Shown here in pieces: positions 30,996-39,106 of a stretch of 64,000 bases of DNA. The notes below the pieces were generated by a model. It was not told where the DNA came from. It saw only the letters and a program-made list of their open reading frames with translations, and did no database searches. The position numbers and the translations under genes are program-made. The stretch is from positions 644,451-708,450 of the forward strand of contig CAVQUF010000003.1 of assembly GCA_963716865.1 (NCBI GenBank). Reading direction: 5' to 3'. Each line of letters begins with the position of its first letter. Position 1 is the stretch's first letter. This DNA is from AC-32 sp963716865. Lineage in GTDB: Bacteria > Actinomycetota > Thermoleophilia > Gaiellales > Gaiellaceae.

Positions 30996-32605
30996 GGGAG
31001 CACCGACCGCAGGTTGCTCTGGGACTCCAGGTTCCCGACGGCCAGCGACTGCGAGCTGCAGCTCGGCGACTGGACGAGCTTGATCCCGAGCCCGAGCAGC
31101 GCGCGCCGCGTGGCCGCCGAGAGCCCGTTCGCGCAGAGCGTAGTTGGGAGGTGCCCGGCGATGATCGACTGGAGGTCGATCGGCTTGCGCAGCGCGAAGG
31201 AGCGCTCCGTGATCGCGGCCGGCCAGGCCGACAGCACGAGCAGGCAGGCGAGGAGCGGGACGAGGATCCCGAGCTCGGCCGGGCGGAGATCGAGCGCTGC
31301 GCCTGAGATCGCCGGCCCCGGGCTCCTGTGCAGGACCGCGGAGATCAGGCGGAGCATGTACATCGCTGCGAGCACGATCGCGATTGCGCCCACGACGGCC
31401 CATCCCCAGCCGGTCTGGAACACGCCGGCCAGGATCGCGAACTCGCCCGCGAACGCGGCCGAGCCCGGCACCGCGAGCGCGATCACGCCGGTCACCATCA
31501 GCACGGTCGCGAGCGCAGGCCGGCCGCGCGCCATCCCGCCGAGGCGCCCGAGCTCGCCGGTCGCGGCCCGCCGCTCGATCCCGCCGGCGAGCAGGAAGAG
31601 CGTCGCCGAGATCAGCCCGTGGTTGACCATCTGCAGCACCGACCCGTTCAGGCCGAGGTCGTTGATCGCGAAGAGCCCGAACGTGATCAGGCCCATCTGC
31701 GCGAGGCTCGAGTAGGCGATCACGCCGCGCAGGTCGGGTGCCCGGAAGGCCATCAGCGAGCCGTAGATGAGCCCGCAGCCGGCAAGCACGAGGATCGGGA
31801 CCCGGAAGTCGAGCGCCGGCTCCGGGAACTTCGCGATCGCGATCCGCAGGAAGCCGTACGCGGCCAGCTTCGAGACGACGCCCGAGAGCACGGCCGCCAC
31901 CTCGGGCGAGGACTCGCGGTAGGCCTCCGGCAGCCAGGCGTGGAACGGGAAGAGCGGGGCCTTGACCGCGAAGGCTGCGACGAAGCCGAGGAAGATCCAG
32001 TCGCTGCCGCTCGTCCCCGTGCCGACCATGTCGAAGCTCCCCTGCGAGAACCCGAGCGCGATGATCGCGGCCAGCATCAGCAGCGAGCCGGCCATCGTGT
32101 AGATGACGAACACGATCGTCGCCCGCAGCCGCCCGGGGCCACCCCACACTCCCACCAGGAAGTAGAGCGGGATCAGCATGGCCTCCCAGAACACGTAGAA
32201 GAGCAGCAGGTCCTGGGCGGCGAGCACACCGACGATCGCGCCGGTCAGGAGCAGCATCAGCCCGTAGTAGGCCTCGGGCCGCTCCCGCCCCGCCCAGAAC
32301 GCGTAGGCGATCGCTGCCGCGAGCACGACGGTCGTCAGCCCGACGAGCCAGACCGAGAAGCCGTACAGGCCGACGTGGTAGGAGACGTTCAGGTCGGAGA
32401 ACCAGCTCGTCTGCTGGTCGAGCTGGGGCCCTGGCTTCGAGAAGTCGTAGCGCGCGAGGGCGTCGATCCAGAGCCCGACCTCCGCGAGCGCGAACAGAAC
32501 GGCCGTCGACGCGATCGCGAACGGCTGCAGCGGAAGGATCCAGACGGCGAGCGCGCCTGCGACCGGAAGGAAGATCAGCGCGGTTGTGAGCCAGCCGCTG
32601 CCCAT
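30992..32605 (-). CDS. nuoM: NADH-quinone oxidoreductase subunit M
   Basis: Proton-pumping membrane subunit, 537 residues. LLFYVFWEAMLIPLYFLVGVWGG carries the conserved Glu, FAVKAPLFPFHAWLPEAYRESSPEVAAVLSGVVSKL the broken-helix Lys, and SSLAQMGLITFG the next conserved stretch. ATG 32605 overlaps the nuoL stop (TGATG). The C-terminus is longer than usual: after the last membrane helix about 60 polar residues follow with three cysteines (LCANG, SPSCSS), which most NuoM proteins lack. Confidence 0.95.
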   Translation of the reverse strand: MGSGWLTTALIFLPVAGALAVWILPLQPFAIASTAVLFALAEVGLWIDALARYDFSKPGPQLDQQTSWFSDLNVSYHVGLYGFSVWLVGLTTVVLAAAIAYAFWAGRERPEAYYGLMLLLTGAIVGVLAAQDLLLFYVFWEAMLIPLYFLVGVWGGPGRLRATIVFVIYTMAGSLLMLAAIIALGFSQGSFDMVGTGTSGSDWIFLGFVAAFAVKAPLFPFHAWLPEAYRESSPEVAAVLSGVVSKLAAYGFLRIAIAKFPEPALDFRVPILVLAGCGLIYGSLMAFRAPDLRGVIAYSSLAQMGLITFGLFAINDLGLNGSVLQMVNHGLISATLFLLAGGIERRAATGELGRLGGMARGRPALATVLMVTGVIALAVPGSAAFAGEFAILAGVFQTGWGWAVVGAIAIVLAAMYMLRLISAVLHRSPGPAISGAALDLRPAELGILVPLLACLLVLSAWPAAITERSFALRKPIDLQSIIAGHLPTTLCANGLSAATRRALLGLGIKLVQSPSCSSQSLAVGNLESQSNLRSVLP

Positions 32606-34473
32606 CAGCGCACGACCACGAAGACGACGGTGATCACGGCGAGGCTGGCCGCGATCGCGAACGCGTAGGTGCGGACGAGCCCGGTCTGGAGGTTGCGCGT
32701 CGCGGTGCCGAGGTCGCGTACTCCCAGGGTGAGCTCGCGGAGCGAGCCGAACACGAGCGGCCGCTCGACGAAGCGGAGGAGCCCGTGCGACAGCAGCACC
32801 GCCGGCCGGTAGAAGACCGCGTCGTAGAGCTCGTCGAAGTAGAACTTGCGCTCGAGGAGCGCGGACGGCGCGGGCGCCTCCGCCCGGCGCGCCCCGTAGA
32901 TCCACCACGCGACCCCGATCCCAGCGAGCCCGAGCGCGACCGCGCAGAGGCTCGAGACGACCTCCTGGGTGCTCGTCGGCGTCACGAGCGGCGGCGCGAC
33001 CGGGTCGAGCCAGTCGGACACGGGCGTCCACAGCTGGAAGACCTGGAGGAAGCCGGCGACCGCGGCCAGCACGGTCAGCACGGCCACCGGGACACCGAGC
33101 GAGATGCCGGGCACGTCCTTCTCGGGAGCGTGGAGGTCGCCGCCCTTCTCCTCGCCCCAGAACGCGAGGAAGATCATCCGGAACGTGTAGAGCCCGGTCA
33201 GGAAGCAGCCGACCATCCCGACGACCCAGAGGATCTCGCCGTACCACCCCTGCGCCAGCGCGGACGAGAGGATCGGGTCCTTCGAGAAGAAGCCGGAGAA
33301 GACCGGGATCCCGGCGAGCGCGAGGCCCCCGACCAGGAACGCCAGGTAGGTGCGCGGCAGCTTCGCCCGCAGCCCGCCCATCTTGCGGAGGTCCTGCTCG
33401 CCGGAGAGTGCGTGGATGACGATGCCCGCGGCGAGGAAGAGGAGCGCCTTGAAGAACGCGTGCGTCAGCAGGTGGAACATCCCGCTCGCGTAGGCGCCGA
33501 TCCCGGTGGCGAGGAACATGTAGCCGATCTGCGACATCGTCGAATACGCGATCACGCGCTTGATGTCGGTCTGGACGAGCGCGATCAGGCCGGCCATCAG
33601 CAGCGTCGCCGCGCCGAGGCCCGCTGCGACCTCCTGCACCGTCGGCGCCGCCTCGAAGAGCGCGTTCGTGCGGACGATCAGGTAGACGCCCGCGGTCACC
33701 ATCGTCGCCGCGTGGATGAGGGCGCTGACCGGCGTGGGGCCCTCCATCGCATCCGGGAGCCAGGTCTGGAGCGGGAGCTGTGCCGACTTCGCGACCGCGC
33801 CACCGAGCAGCCCCAGCGCGACGAGGTTCGCCACGGTCGGGCTCAGGCCGCCCGCCGCGGGGAAGACCACGCCGAAGTTCAGCGAGCCCGTCTGCTGGAC
33901 GAGCAGGAACAGCGCCAGAGCCATCGTCGCGTCGCCGACCGCGTTCATCACGAACGCCTTCTTGGCGGCGGCGACCGCGCTCGGCCGCTCGTGCCAGAAC
34001 CCGATCAGCAGATACGAGGAGAGGCCGACCATCCCCCAGCCGGCGAGCAGGATCAGCAGGTTGCCGGCCTGGACGAGCAGCAGCATCGAGAAGACGAACA
34101 GCGCCATGTAGGCGAAGTAGCGGCGCTCCTCGTCGTCGCCGTCCATGTAGCCGATCGAGTACGCGACGATCAGGAATCCGACCCCGGCGACGATCAGCAT
34201 CATGAACACCGAGAGCTGATCGACCAGAATCCCGAGGTCGAAGGTGTATGACCCCGCCGTGAGCCAGTGCCAGAGCACGGAGGGGTGCGAGCGGTCGTTG
34301 GGAGAGTCGCCGAGCAGGAGCGCGAACGTGACGAGGGCGGCGACGAACGAGGCGCCGACCGAGGCGGAGGCCAGGTAACCGGCGCCGCGGCGCGAGAGGC
34401 GTTGCCCGGCGAGCGTGATCGCCAGTGCCGCGCCGAGAGGAGCGAAGAGGCAGATCCAGGCTGCGGCGATCAA
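32605..34473 (-). CDS. nuoL: NADH-quinone oxidoreductase subunit L
   Basis: Distal pumping subunit with the long lateral helix, 622 residues. DQLSVFMMLIVAGVGFLI, GWGMVGLSSYLLIGFW, AKSAQLPLQTWLPDAMEGPTPVSALIHAATMVTAGVYL, DIKRVIAYSTMSQIGYM and HAFFKALLFLAAGIVIHAL are classical NuoL blocks. The start is TTG 34473, which overlaps the nuoK stop (TTGA) and begins just before the first hydrophobic segment; no ATG or GTG fits better. Confidence 0.95.
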   Translation of the reverse strand: MIAAAWICLFAPLGAALAITLAGQRLSRRGAGYLASASVGASFVAALVTFALLLGDSPNDRSHPSVLWHWLTAGSYTFDLGILVDQLSVFMMLIVAGVGFLIVAYSIGYMDGDDEERRYFAYMALFVFSMLLLVQAGNLLILLAGWGMVGLSSYLLIGFWHERPSAVAAAKKAFVMNAVGDATMALALFLLVQQTGSLNFGVVFPAAGGLSPTVANLVALGLLGGAVAKSAQLPLQTWLPDAMEGPTPVSALIHAATMVTAGVYLIVRTNALFEAAPTVQEVAAGLGAATLLMAGLIALVQTDIKRVIAYSTMSQIGYMFLATGIGAYASGMFHLLTHAFFKALLFLAAGIVIHALSGEQDLRKMGGLRAKLPRTYLAFLVGGLALAGIPVFSGFFSKDPILSSALAQGWYGEILWVVGMVGCFLTGLYTFRMIFLAFWGEEKGGDLHAPEKDVPGISLGVPVAVLTVLAAVAGFLQVFQLWTPVSDWLDPVAPPLVTPTSTQEVVSSLCAVALGLAGIGVAWWIYGARRAEAPAPSALLERKFYFDELYDAVFYRPAVLLSHGLLRFVERPLVFGSLRELTLGVRDLGTATRNLQTGLVRTYAFAIAASLAVITVVFVVVR

Positions 34474-34775
34474 CCGCGCAGCGTCCTGAGCTTGTCCACG
34501 TCGAGCTCGAGACGGCGACGCGCCATCGCGACGATCAGGCCGAGCCCGACGACGACCTCGGCGGCCGCAACCGCCATCACCGCGAGCGCGAAGATCTGGC
34601 CGTCGCCCTGGCCGTGGTACCGGGAGAACGCGATCAGTGCGAGGTTCGCGCCGTTGAGCATGATCTCGAGCGATAGCAGGATGATCAGCGGGCTCCGCCG
34701 GATCAGGACGCCGGCCGCGCCAGTCGTGAACAGGAAGGCGGAGACGGCCAGGTACCAAACGATGTTCGGGCCCAT
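34470..34775 (-). CDS. nuoK: NADH-quinone oxidoreductase subunit K
   Basis: Small three-helix membrane subunit. From ATG 34775 it is 101 residues, the usual size, starting MGPNIVWYLAVSAFLFTTG; the conserved glutamates in SLEIMLNGANL and AAAEVVVGLGLIVA are present. A GTG at 34790 would add five residues. ATG 34775 is preferred because it overlaps the stop of a 23-codon mini-ORF (TGATG) that fills the gap after nuoJ. Confidence 0.93.
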   Translation of the reverse strand: MGPNIVWYLAVSAFLFTTGAAGVLIRRSPLIILLSLEIMLNGANLALIAFSRYHGQGDGQIFALAVMAVAAAEVVVGLGLIVAMARRRLELDVDKLRTLRG

Positions 34776-34846
34776 CACGGCGTGAAGCACCTCGCGGTTT
34801 GCATGCCCGTGATCCCGAAACGCGGATGCGTGTTCGGACCCATCAT
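34775..34846 (-). CDS. 23-residue mini-ORF linking nuoJ and nuoK
   Basis: Its ATGATGG overlaps the nuoJ stop codon and its TGA overlaps the nuoK start, so ribosomes could pass from nuoJ through it to nuoK. The peptide begins MMGPNTHPRF; the DNA ATGATGGGTCCGAACA repeats the nuoK start GTGATGGGCCCGAACA, which suggests that the 72-nt insert arose by duplication of the nuoK start region. Probably a coupling device rather than a working protein. Confidence 0.4.
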   Translation of the reverse strand: MMGPNTHPRFGITGMQTARCFTP

Positions 34847-35385
34847 CCGTCGGCCCCCTGCAGCTCCCGGGCGTGGCTGCCGAGGATCACGCCGCCGACC
34901 GCGGCGACGAGCAGCACGATCGATGTGATCTCGAACGCCAGCAGGTGGTCGGTGAGGAAGAGCTGCCCGATGTCGTACGGGCTGCCGGAGAAGTAGTCCG
35001 TCGCCGGCGCGTGGGTAAGGCGCCCGCCCGTCTTCAGGCCGATCACGACGATCACCTCGCCGAGGAGCGCGGCGGTGGCCCCGACCGCGGCGAGCGCCTG
35101 CCAGCTCGGCCCGCCCGCCCAGGGCGTGTCCGCCTTCCCGCCCAGGTAGGCGATCACGAACAGGAACATGACCATCACCGCGCCCGCGTACACGAGCACC
35201 TGGGCGGCGGCGACGAACTCGGCCGAGAGCAGCAGGTAGAGCACGGCAAGCGAGGCGAGGTTGCCGATCAGCGAGAGCGCCGAGTAGAACGGGTTCGAGA
35301 AGGAGACGACCGCGATCCCGGAGCCGAGGCACGCGAACGCGGCCACGACCCAGACGATCCAGACGAGGACGTTGCCGACGTCCAC
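34843..35385 (-). CDS. nuoJ: NADH-quinone oxidoreductase subunit J
   Basis: Membrane subunit at the hinge between the hydrophilic and pumping arms; 180 residues with five hydrophobic segments. VVSFSNPFYSALSLIGNLASLAVLYLLLSAEFVAAAQVLVYAGAVMVMFLFVI is the conserved core, including the pi-bulge helix. The loop between helices 4 and 5 (about residues 90-140) is rather long. There are 22 nt between its start and the nuoI stop, one of the few real gaps in this operon. Confidence 0.94.
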   Translation of the reverse strand: MDVGNVLVWIVWVVAAFACLGSGIAVVSFSNPFYSALSLIGNLASLAVLYLLLSAEFVAAAQVLVYAGAVMVMFLFVIAYLGGKADTPWAGGPSWQALAAVGATAALLGEVIVVIGLKTGGRLTHAPATDYFSGSPYDIGQLFLTDHLLAFEITSIVLLVAAVGGVILGSHARELQGADG

Positions 35386-35407
35386 TAGCGAGAGGGGGTC
35401 GCCAACA

Positions 35408-35905
35408 CTAGGAGTGGTCCTTGTAGAACGGGATCGGCGTGTCGTAGAGGTCCGGGTCGGCGACCGGCACGGTCTTGATCGGCTCGGCCAGGAGCATGTC
35501 CTTCGTGTAGATCAGGTCGTCGCGCGAGTACTCCGAGATCTCGTACTCGTTGCCGAGCGTGATCGCGTCGAACGGGCAGGCGAGCTCGCAGTAGCCGCAG
35601 AAGATGCAGCGGCTCATGTTGATCTCGTAGATGCGCGCATAGCGCTCGCCCGCGGAGACGCGGTTGTCGGCCGTGTTCTCGGCTGCGACCACGCGGATGC
35701 AGTCGGCCGGGCAGGCGGCCGCGCAGAGCGAGCAGCCGATGCACTTCTCGAGCCCGTTCTCGTGCATGTGGAGCCGGTGGCGGCCGCGGAAGCGCGGGTA
35801 GACCGGGCGCTTGTACTCCGGGTACTGCTGCGTGATCGGCTTGCGGAAGATCTGCTTGAACGTGACGCCGAAGCCCTTGACGCTCTCGAGTGGGTTTGCC
35901 CTCAT
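35408..35905 (-). CDS. nuoI: NADH-quinone oxidoreductase subunit I (two 4Fe-4S clusters)
   Basis: Ferredoxin-like peripheral subunit holding clusters N6a and N6b. CIGCSLCAAACP and CIFCGYCELACP are both complete. From ATG 35905 it has 165 residues; AGGAGA lies 5 nt upstream of this ATG, so it is preferred over the ATG seven codons earlier. The 37-nt gap after nuoH holds half of a family 1 repeat. Confidence 0.95.
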   Translation of the reverse strand: MRANPLESVKGFGVTFKQIFRKPITQQYPEYKRPVYPRFRGRHRLHMHENGLEKCIGCSLCAAACPADCIRVVAAENTADNRVSAGERYARIYEINMSRCIFCGYCELACPFDAITLGNEYEISEYSRDDLIYTKDMLLAEPIKTVPVADPDLYDTPIPFYKDHS

Positions 35906-35914
35906 GTGGTCTCC

Positions 35915-35942
35915 TGAGGTCGGCATCCCAAGCGACGCCTCA
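35915..35942 (-). repeat. Half copy of intergenic repeat family 1 inside the nuo operon
   Basis: On the minus strand GAGGCGTCGCTTGGGATGCC, then GACC, directly after the nuoH stop, matches the first half of copy B (GAGGCGCTCGCTTGCGACGCC, GACC). The second hairpin is absent. Confidence 0.45.
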
Positions 35943-36929
35943 TCAGAACGCCACCACGCAGGCAGCGGTCACGAGCGCGTTGATCGTCGCCACCGGCAGC
36001 AGCACCTTCCAGCCGAGCCGCATCAGCTGGTCGTAGCGAAGGCGCGGGAGGGTCGCGCGCAGCCAGAGGAAGACGAACAGGATTGCGAACAGCTTGAGCA
36101 CGAACCAGAGCGGCCCGAGCGGCGCCCAGGGCCCGTACCAGCCGCCGAAGAAGAGCGTCACCGCCAGCGACGAGAGCACGATCATGTTCACGTACTCGCC
36201 CATCTGGAAGAGCCCGAAGCGCATGCCGCTGTACTCCGTGTGGTATCCGGCGACGAGCTCGCTCTCGGCCTCCGGGAGGTCAAACGGCGGGCGGTTTGTC
36301 TCGGCCACGCCGGCGACGAAGAAGATCACCAGCCCGAAGAACTGCGGGCCGAAGTACCAGAACGTGGCGGCCTGGGCGTGGACGATGTCGACCAGCGAGA
36401 GCGACTGGGCCATCACCACGACGCCGAGCACGGCGAACGTGAGCGCGACCTCGTACGAGACCATCTGCGCGCAGGTGCGCATCGAGCCGAGCAGCGCGTA
36501 CTTCGAGTCGGAGGCCCAGCCGCCGACGATGAAGCCGTAGATCCCGAGCGAGCTGAGGGCGAAGATCAGGACGAGCGAGATCGGCGCGTTCACGACCTCG
36601 CCGCTCACCGTCCGGCCGGCGATGTCCCAGCCGGGGCCGAACGGGATCACGCTGAACGCGAGGAGCGCGGTGAAGGCCGAGAGCACCGGCGCGCCGATGT
36701 AGAGGACGTCCACGGCGGAGGCCGGGAAGAAGCTCTCCTTGCGGATCAGCTTGACGAGGTCGGCGATCGGCTGCAGCAGGCCGAACGGCCCGGCGCGGTT
36801 GGGCCCGTAGCGGAGCTGCATCCGCGCCAGCACCTTGCGCTCGACCCAGGTCATGTACGCGAACGTGAGCATCAGCAGGTTGATGACCAGGAAGGCCTTG
36901 ATGAAGGCGATCCACCAGGCGTCGGTCAC
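35943..36929 (-). CDS. nuoH: NADH-quinone oxidoreductase subunit H
   Basis: Membrane subunit forming part of the quinone chamber, 328 residues and about eight helices. TWVERKVLARMQLRYGPNRAGPFGLLQPIADLVKLIRKE and AETNRPPFDLPEAESELVAGYHTEYSGMRFGLF are the signature blocks, with the E-channel acids. GTG 36929 overlaps the nuoG stop (GTGA). Confidence 0.96.
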   Translation of the reverse strand: MTDAWWIAFIKAFLVINLLMLTFAYMTWVERKVLARMQLRYGPNRAGPFGLLQPIADLVKLIRKESFFPASAVDVLYIGAPVLSAFTALLAFSVIPFGPGWDIAGRTVSGEVVNAPISLVLIFALSSLGIYGFIVGGWASDSKYALLGSMRTCAQMVSYEVALTFAVLGVVVMAQSLSLVDIVHAQAATFWYFGPQFFGLVIFFVAGVAETNRPPFDLPEAESELVAGYHTEYSGMRFGLFQMGEYVNMIVLSSLAVTLFFGGWYGPWAPLGPLWFVLKLFAILFVFLWLRATLPRLRYDQLMRLGWKVLLPVATINALVTAACVVAF

Positions 36930-39106
36930 TTCGTCACCTCCACGCGGCCGCCCAGCTCGCCCGCGTGCTCCGTCGCGATCCTGGCGACGCCCTTCCGCAG
37001 CCCGCGGCTGACGCGGGCGCGCAGCTCGAGCGAGGTGCCGTCGTGCGAGACGGTGACGGCCTCGCCGCTCACGATCCCTCGGGTCTCCGCGTCCTCGGGC
37101 GCGAGCTCGACCTCGGGCTCGGGCCGCTGGAACTGGAGCTCCGGCACGCGCTCGACGGCCGGGCCCGAGAACAGCGGCCGGTAGCGGACGAGCGCCAGCC
37201 CGTCCCCGCTGCCGGCGCGCTTCTCCGGCAGTTCGGCCGGCGGAGCCTCGGTGCGCGCCCCGAGCGGCGCCTGCTCGCCGACCTCGCCGAACGCGAGCCC
37301 GTCGTAGATCCGCTCGGAGAGCTCGGCGAACACGGCCGAGGGGTACGGCGGGATCTCCACGTCGAACCGCTCCGCGAGCTTCGAGATCCAGGCGAGCTCG
37401 TCCGGCGCGGGCGGGATCACGGACCGGCGCAGCCGCTGCAGCCGGCCCTCGAGGTTGACGTAGGTGCCGTCGCGCTCGAGGTAGCCCGTTCCCGGCAGGA
37501 CGAGGTCGGCCCAGCCGACCGCGAGTCCCTGGAACATCGAGGTGACGAGCACGCTCTCGGCGTGCTCGGCGAGCGCGCGCACGCCGGGGTCCGACGCCGC
37601 CTCGTCGCCCGAGACGATCAGGAGCCCGATCGGCTCGGGGTTCGGCCCCTCCTCGTCCGACGCGGCCGCCCACGCGTCCGCCACCCCGCGCCCGTTCGGC
37701 GTGCACGGCAGGTGGAAGGCGCCGCAGCCGGGCCTGTCGGCGAAGCCGAGCTCGCGTGCGAGCGCGGCCACGTGGGCGCCGCCCGCTCCCTCCTCGCCCG
37801 ACCAGATCAGGATGGCCCGCTCGCTCTCGCGCAGGCGCTTGCCGAGCGCGTTGCGCTTGTCCGCGAGCCGCCGGCAGCTCCCGACCGCGTCGCCTGCGTG
37901 CTCGACATCGGCGCCGCGGCGCTGGGCTGCCTTGAGCCAGAGGTCGACGACCGGCGCGCGCTCGGCCACAGGCTCGTCGCCGAGGACAACGATCAGCTCG
38001 GCGTCGCGGATCGCGGAGAGCGGCAGGCGGAACGCGTCGAGCGCGAGGCTCGTCTCCTCGAGCAGCACCGCCGAGTGCGCGCCCAGGCCCTCGCGCAGGA
38101 GCCTGCCGAGCGCGTAGGCCTGCTCGACGGTCTCGGAGCCCGAGAGCGCGGTCACGATCCGGCCCTCGGCCCCGCGCAGGAGCCGCTCTGCCTCGTCGAG
38201 CGCGTCGTCCCAGGAGAGCTCCTCGAAGCCGCGCCGCCGGACTCGCTTCAGCGGGTCGGCGATCCGGTCGCGCGCGTAGAGGTGCGTGAACGCGAAGCGG
38301 CCCTTGTCGCAGAGCCAGCCCTCGTCGACCTCGGGGTGGTTGCGCGAGAGGATCCGCTTGACCTTGCCCTCGCGCGTCGTCGCCTGGATGTTGCACCCGA
38401 CCGGGCAGAGCCCACAGACGGTCGGCACGTTCTGGATCTCCCAGGGCCGGCCCTCGAAGCGGTACTGCGTCGAGGTCAGCGCCCCGACCGGGCAGAGCTC
38501 GATCACGTTGCCGGAGAACGGCGCGCGGTAGGGCTCGTCCTCGAACGTCGCGATCAGGGACTGGGCGCCGCGGTTGCGCGCGACCAGCTGGCCGTCCTCG
38601 GAGACGCCCTCGGAGAAGCGCGTGCAGCGGTAGCAGAGGATGCAGCGCTCGCGGTCGAGCGCGATCGCCGGCGAGATCGGGATCGGCTTCTCGAACGTGC
38701 GCTTCGGGAACGTCATGCGCGTGTTCCCGGGGCCCCAGCGGAACGTCAGATCCTGGAGCGGGCACTCGCCGCCCTTGTCGCAGACCGGGCAGTCGAGCGG
38801 GTGGTTGACGAGGATGAACTCGAGCGTCGCCTCCTGCCCCTCGGCCGCTTTCTCCGAGGTCTGCGCGGTGTGGACGACCATCCCGTCCTGGGCCGTCAGC
38901 GTGCACGCGGCCTGGAGCTTCGGCATCCCCTCGATCTCGCAGAGGCACATGCGGCACGCGCCGACCGCGGGGCCGAGGCGGGGCTCGTAGCAGAAGACCG
39001 GGATCTCGACCCCGGCCGCGATCGCGGTCTCGACGAGCCCGGTCCCGGGCGCGACCTGCACCTCCCGCCCGTCGATCGCAACGGTGACGAGCTCGGGCGC
39101 GCTCAC
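36926..39106 (-). CDS. nuoG: NADH-quinone oxidoreductase subunit G
   Basis: The large iron-sulfur subunit, 726 residues. Cys39, Cys51, Cys54 and Cys68 form the N-terminal 2Fe-2S site; HPLDCPVCDKGGECPL and CILCYRCTRF..C hold N3 and N4 clusters; CGLCPVGCN plus a later WLCDKGRF cysteine holds the additional N7-type cluster found in bacteria such as E. coli and Thermus. The C-terminal molybdopterin-oxidoreductase domain lacks cofactor and is followed by a beta-barrel domain (EDAETRGIVSGEAVTVSHDG). GTG 39106 overlaps nuoF by 4 nt. Confidence 0.95.
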   Translation of the reverse strand: MSAPELVTVAIDGREVQVAPGTGLVETAIAAGVEIPVFCYEPRLGPAVGACRMCLCEIEGMPKLQAACTLTAQDGMVVHTAQTSEKAAEGQEATLEFILVNHPLDCPVCDKGGECPLQDLTFRWGPGNTRMTFPKRTFEKPIPISPAIALDRERCILCYRCTRFSEGVSEDGQLVARNRGAQSLIATFEDEPYRAPFSGNVIELCPVGALTSTQYRFEGRPWEIQNVPTVCGLCPVGCNIQATTREGKVKRILSRNHPEVDEGWLCDKGRFAFTHLYARDRIADPLKRVRRRGFEELSWDDALDEAERLLRGAEGRIVTALSGSETVEQAYALGRLLREGLGAHSAVLLEETSLALDAFRLPLSAIRDAELIVVLGDEPVAERAPVVDLWLKAAQRRGADVEHAGDAVGSCRRLADKRNALGKRLRESERAILIWSGEEGAGGAHVAALARELGFADRPGCGAFHLPCTPNGRGVADAWAAASDEEGPNPEPIGLLIVSGDEAASDPGVRALAEHAESVLVTSMFQGLAVGWADLVLPGTGYLERDGTYVNLEGRLQRLRRSVIPPAPDELAWISKLAERFDVEIPPYPSAVFAELSERIYDGLAFGEVGEQAPLGARTEAPPAELPEKRAGSGDGLALVRYRPLFSGPAVERVPELQFQRPEPEVELAPEDAETRGIVSGEAVTVSHDGTSLELRARVSRGLRKGVARIATEHAGELGGRVEVTK

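Noticed and set aside
30294..34251. Very long open frames on the plus strand across the nuo operon (for example 30294-31715, 31328-32668, 32785-34251)
   Set aside because: They are antisense shadows of GC-rich coding DNA: composition is Arg/Asp/Glu/His-rich and they lie opposite unmistakable Nuo subunits.
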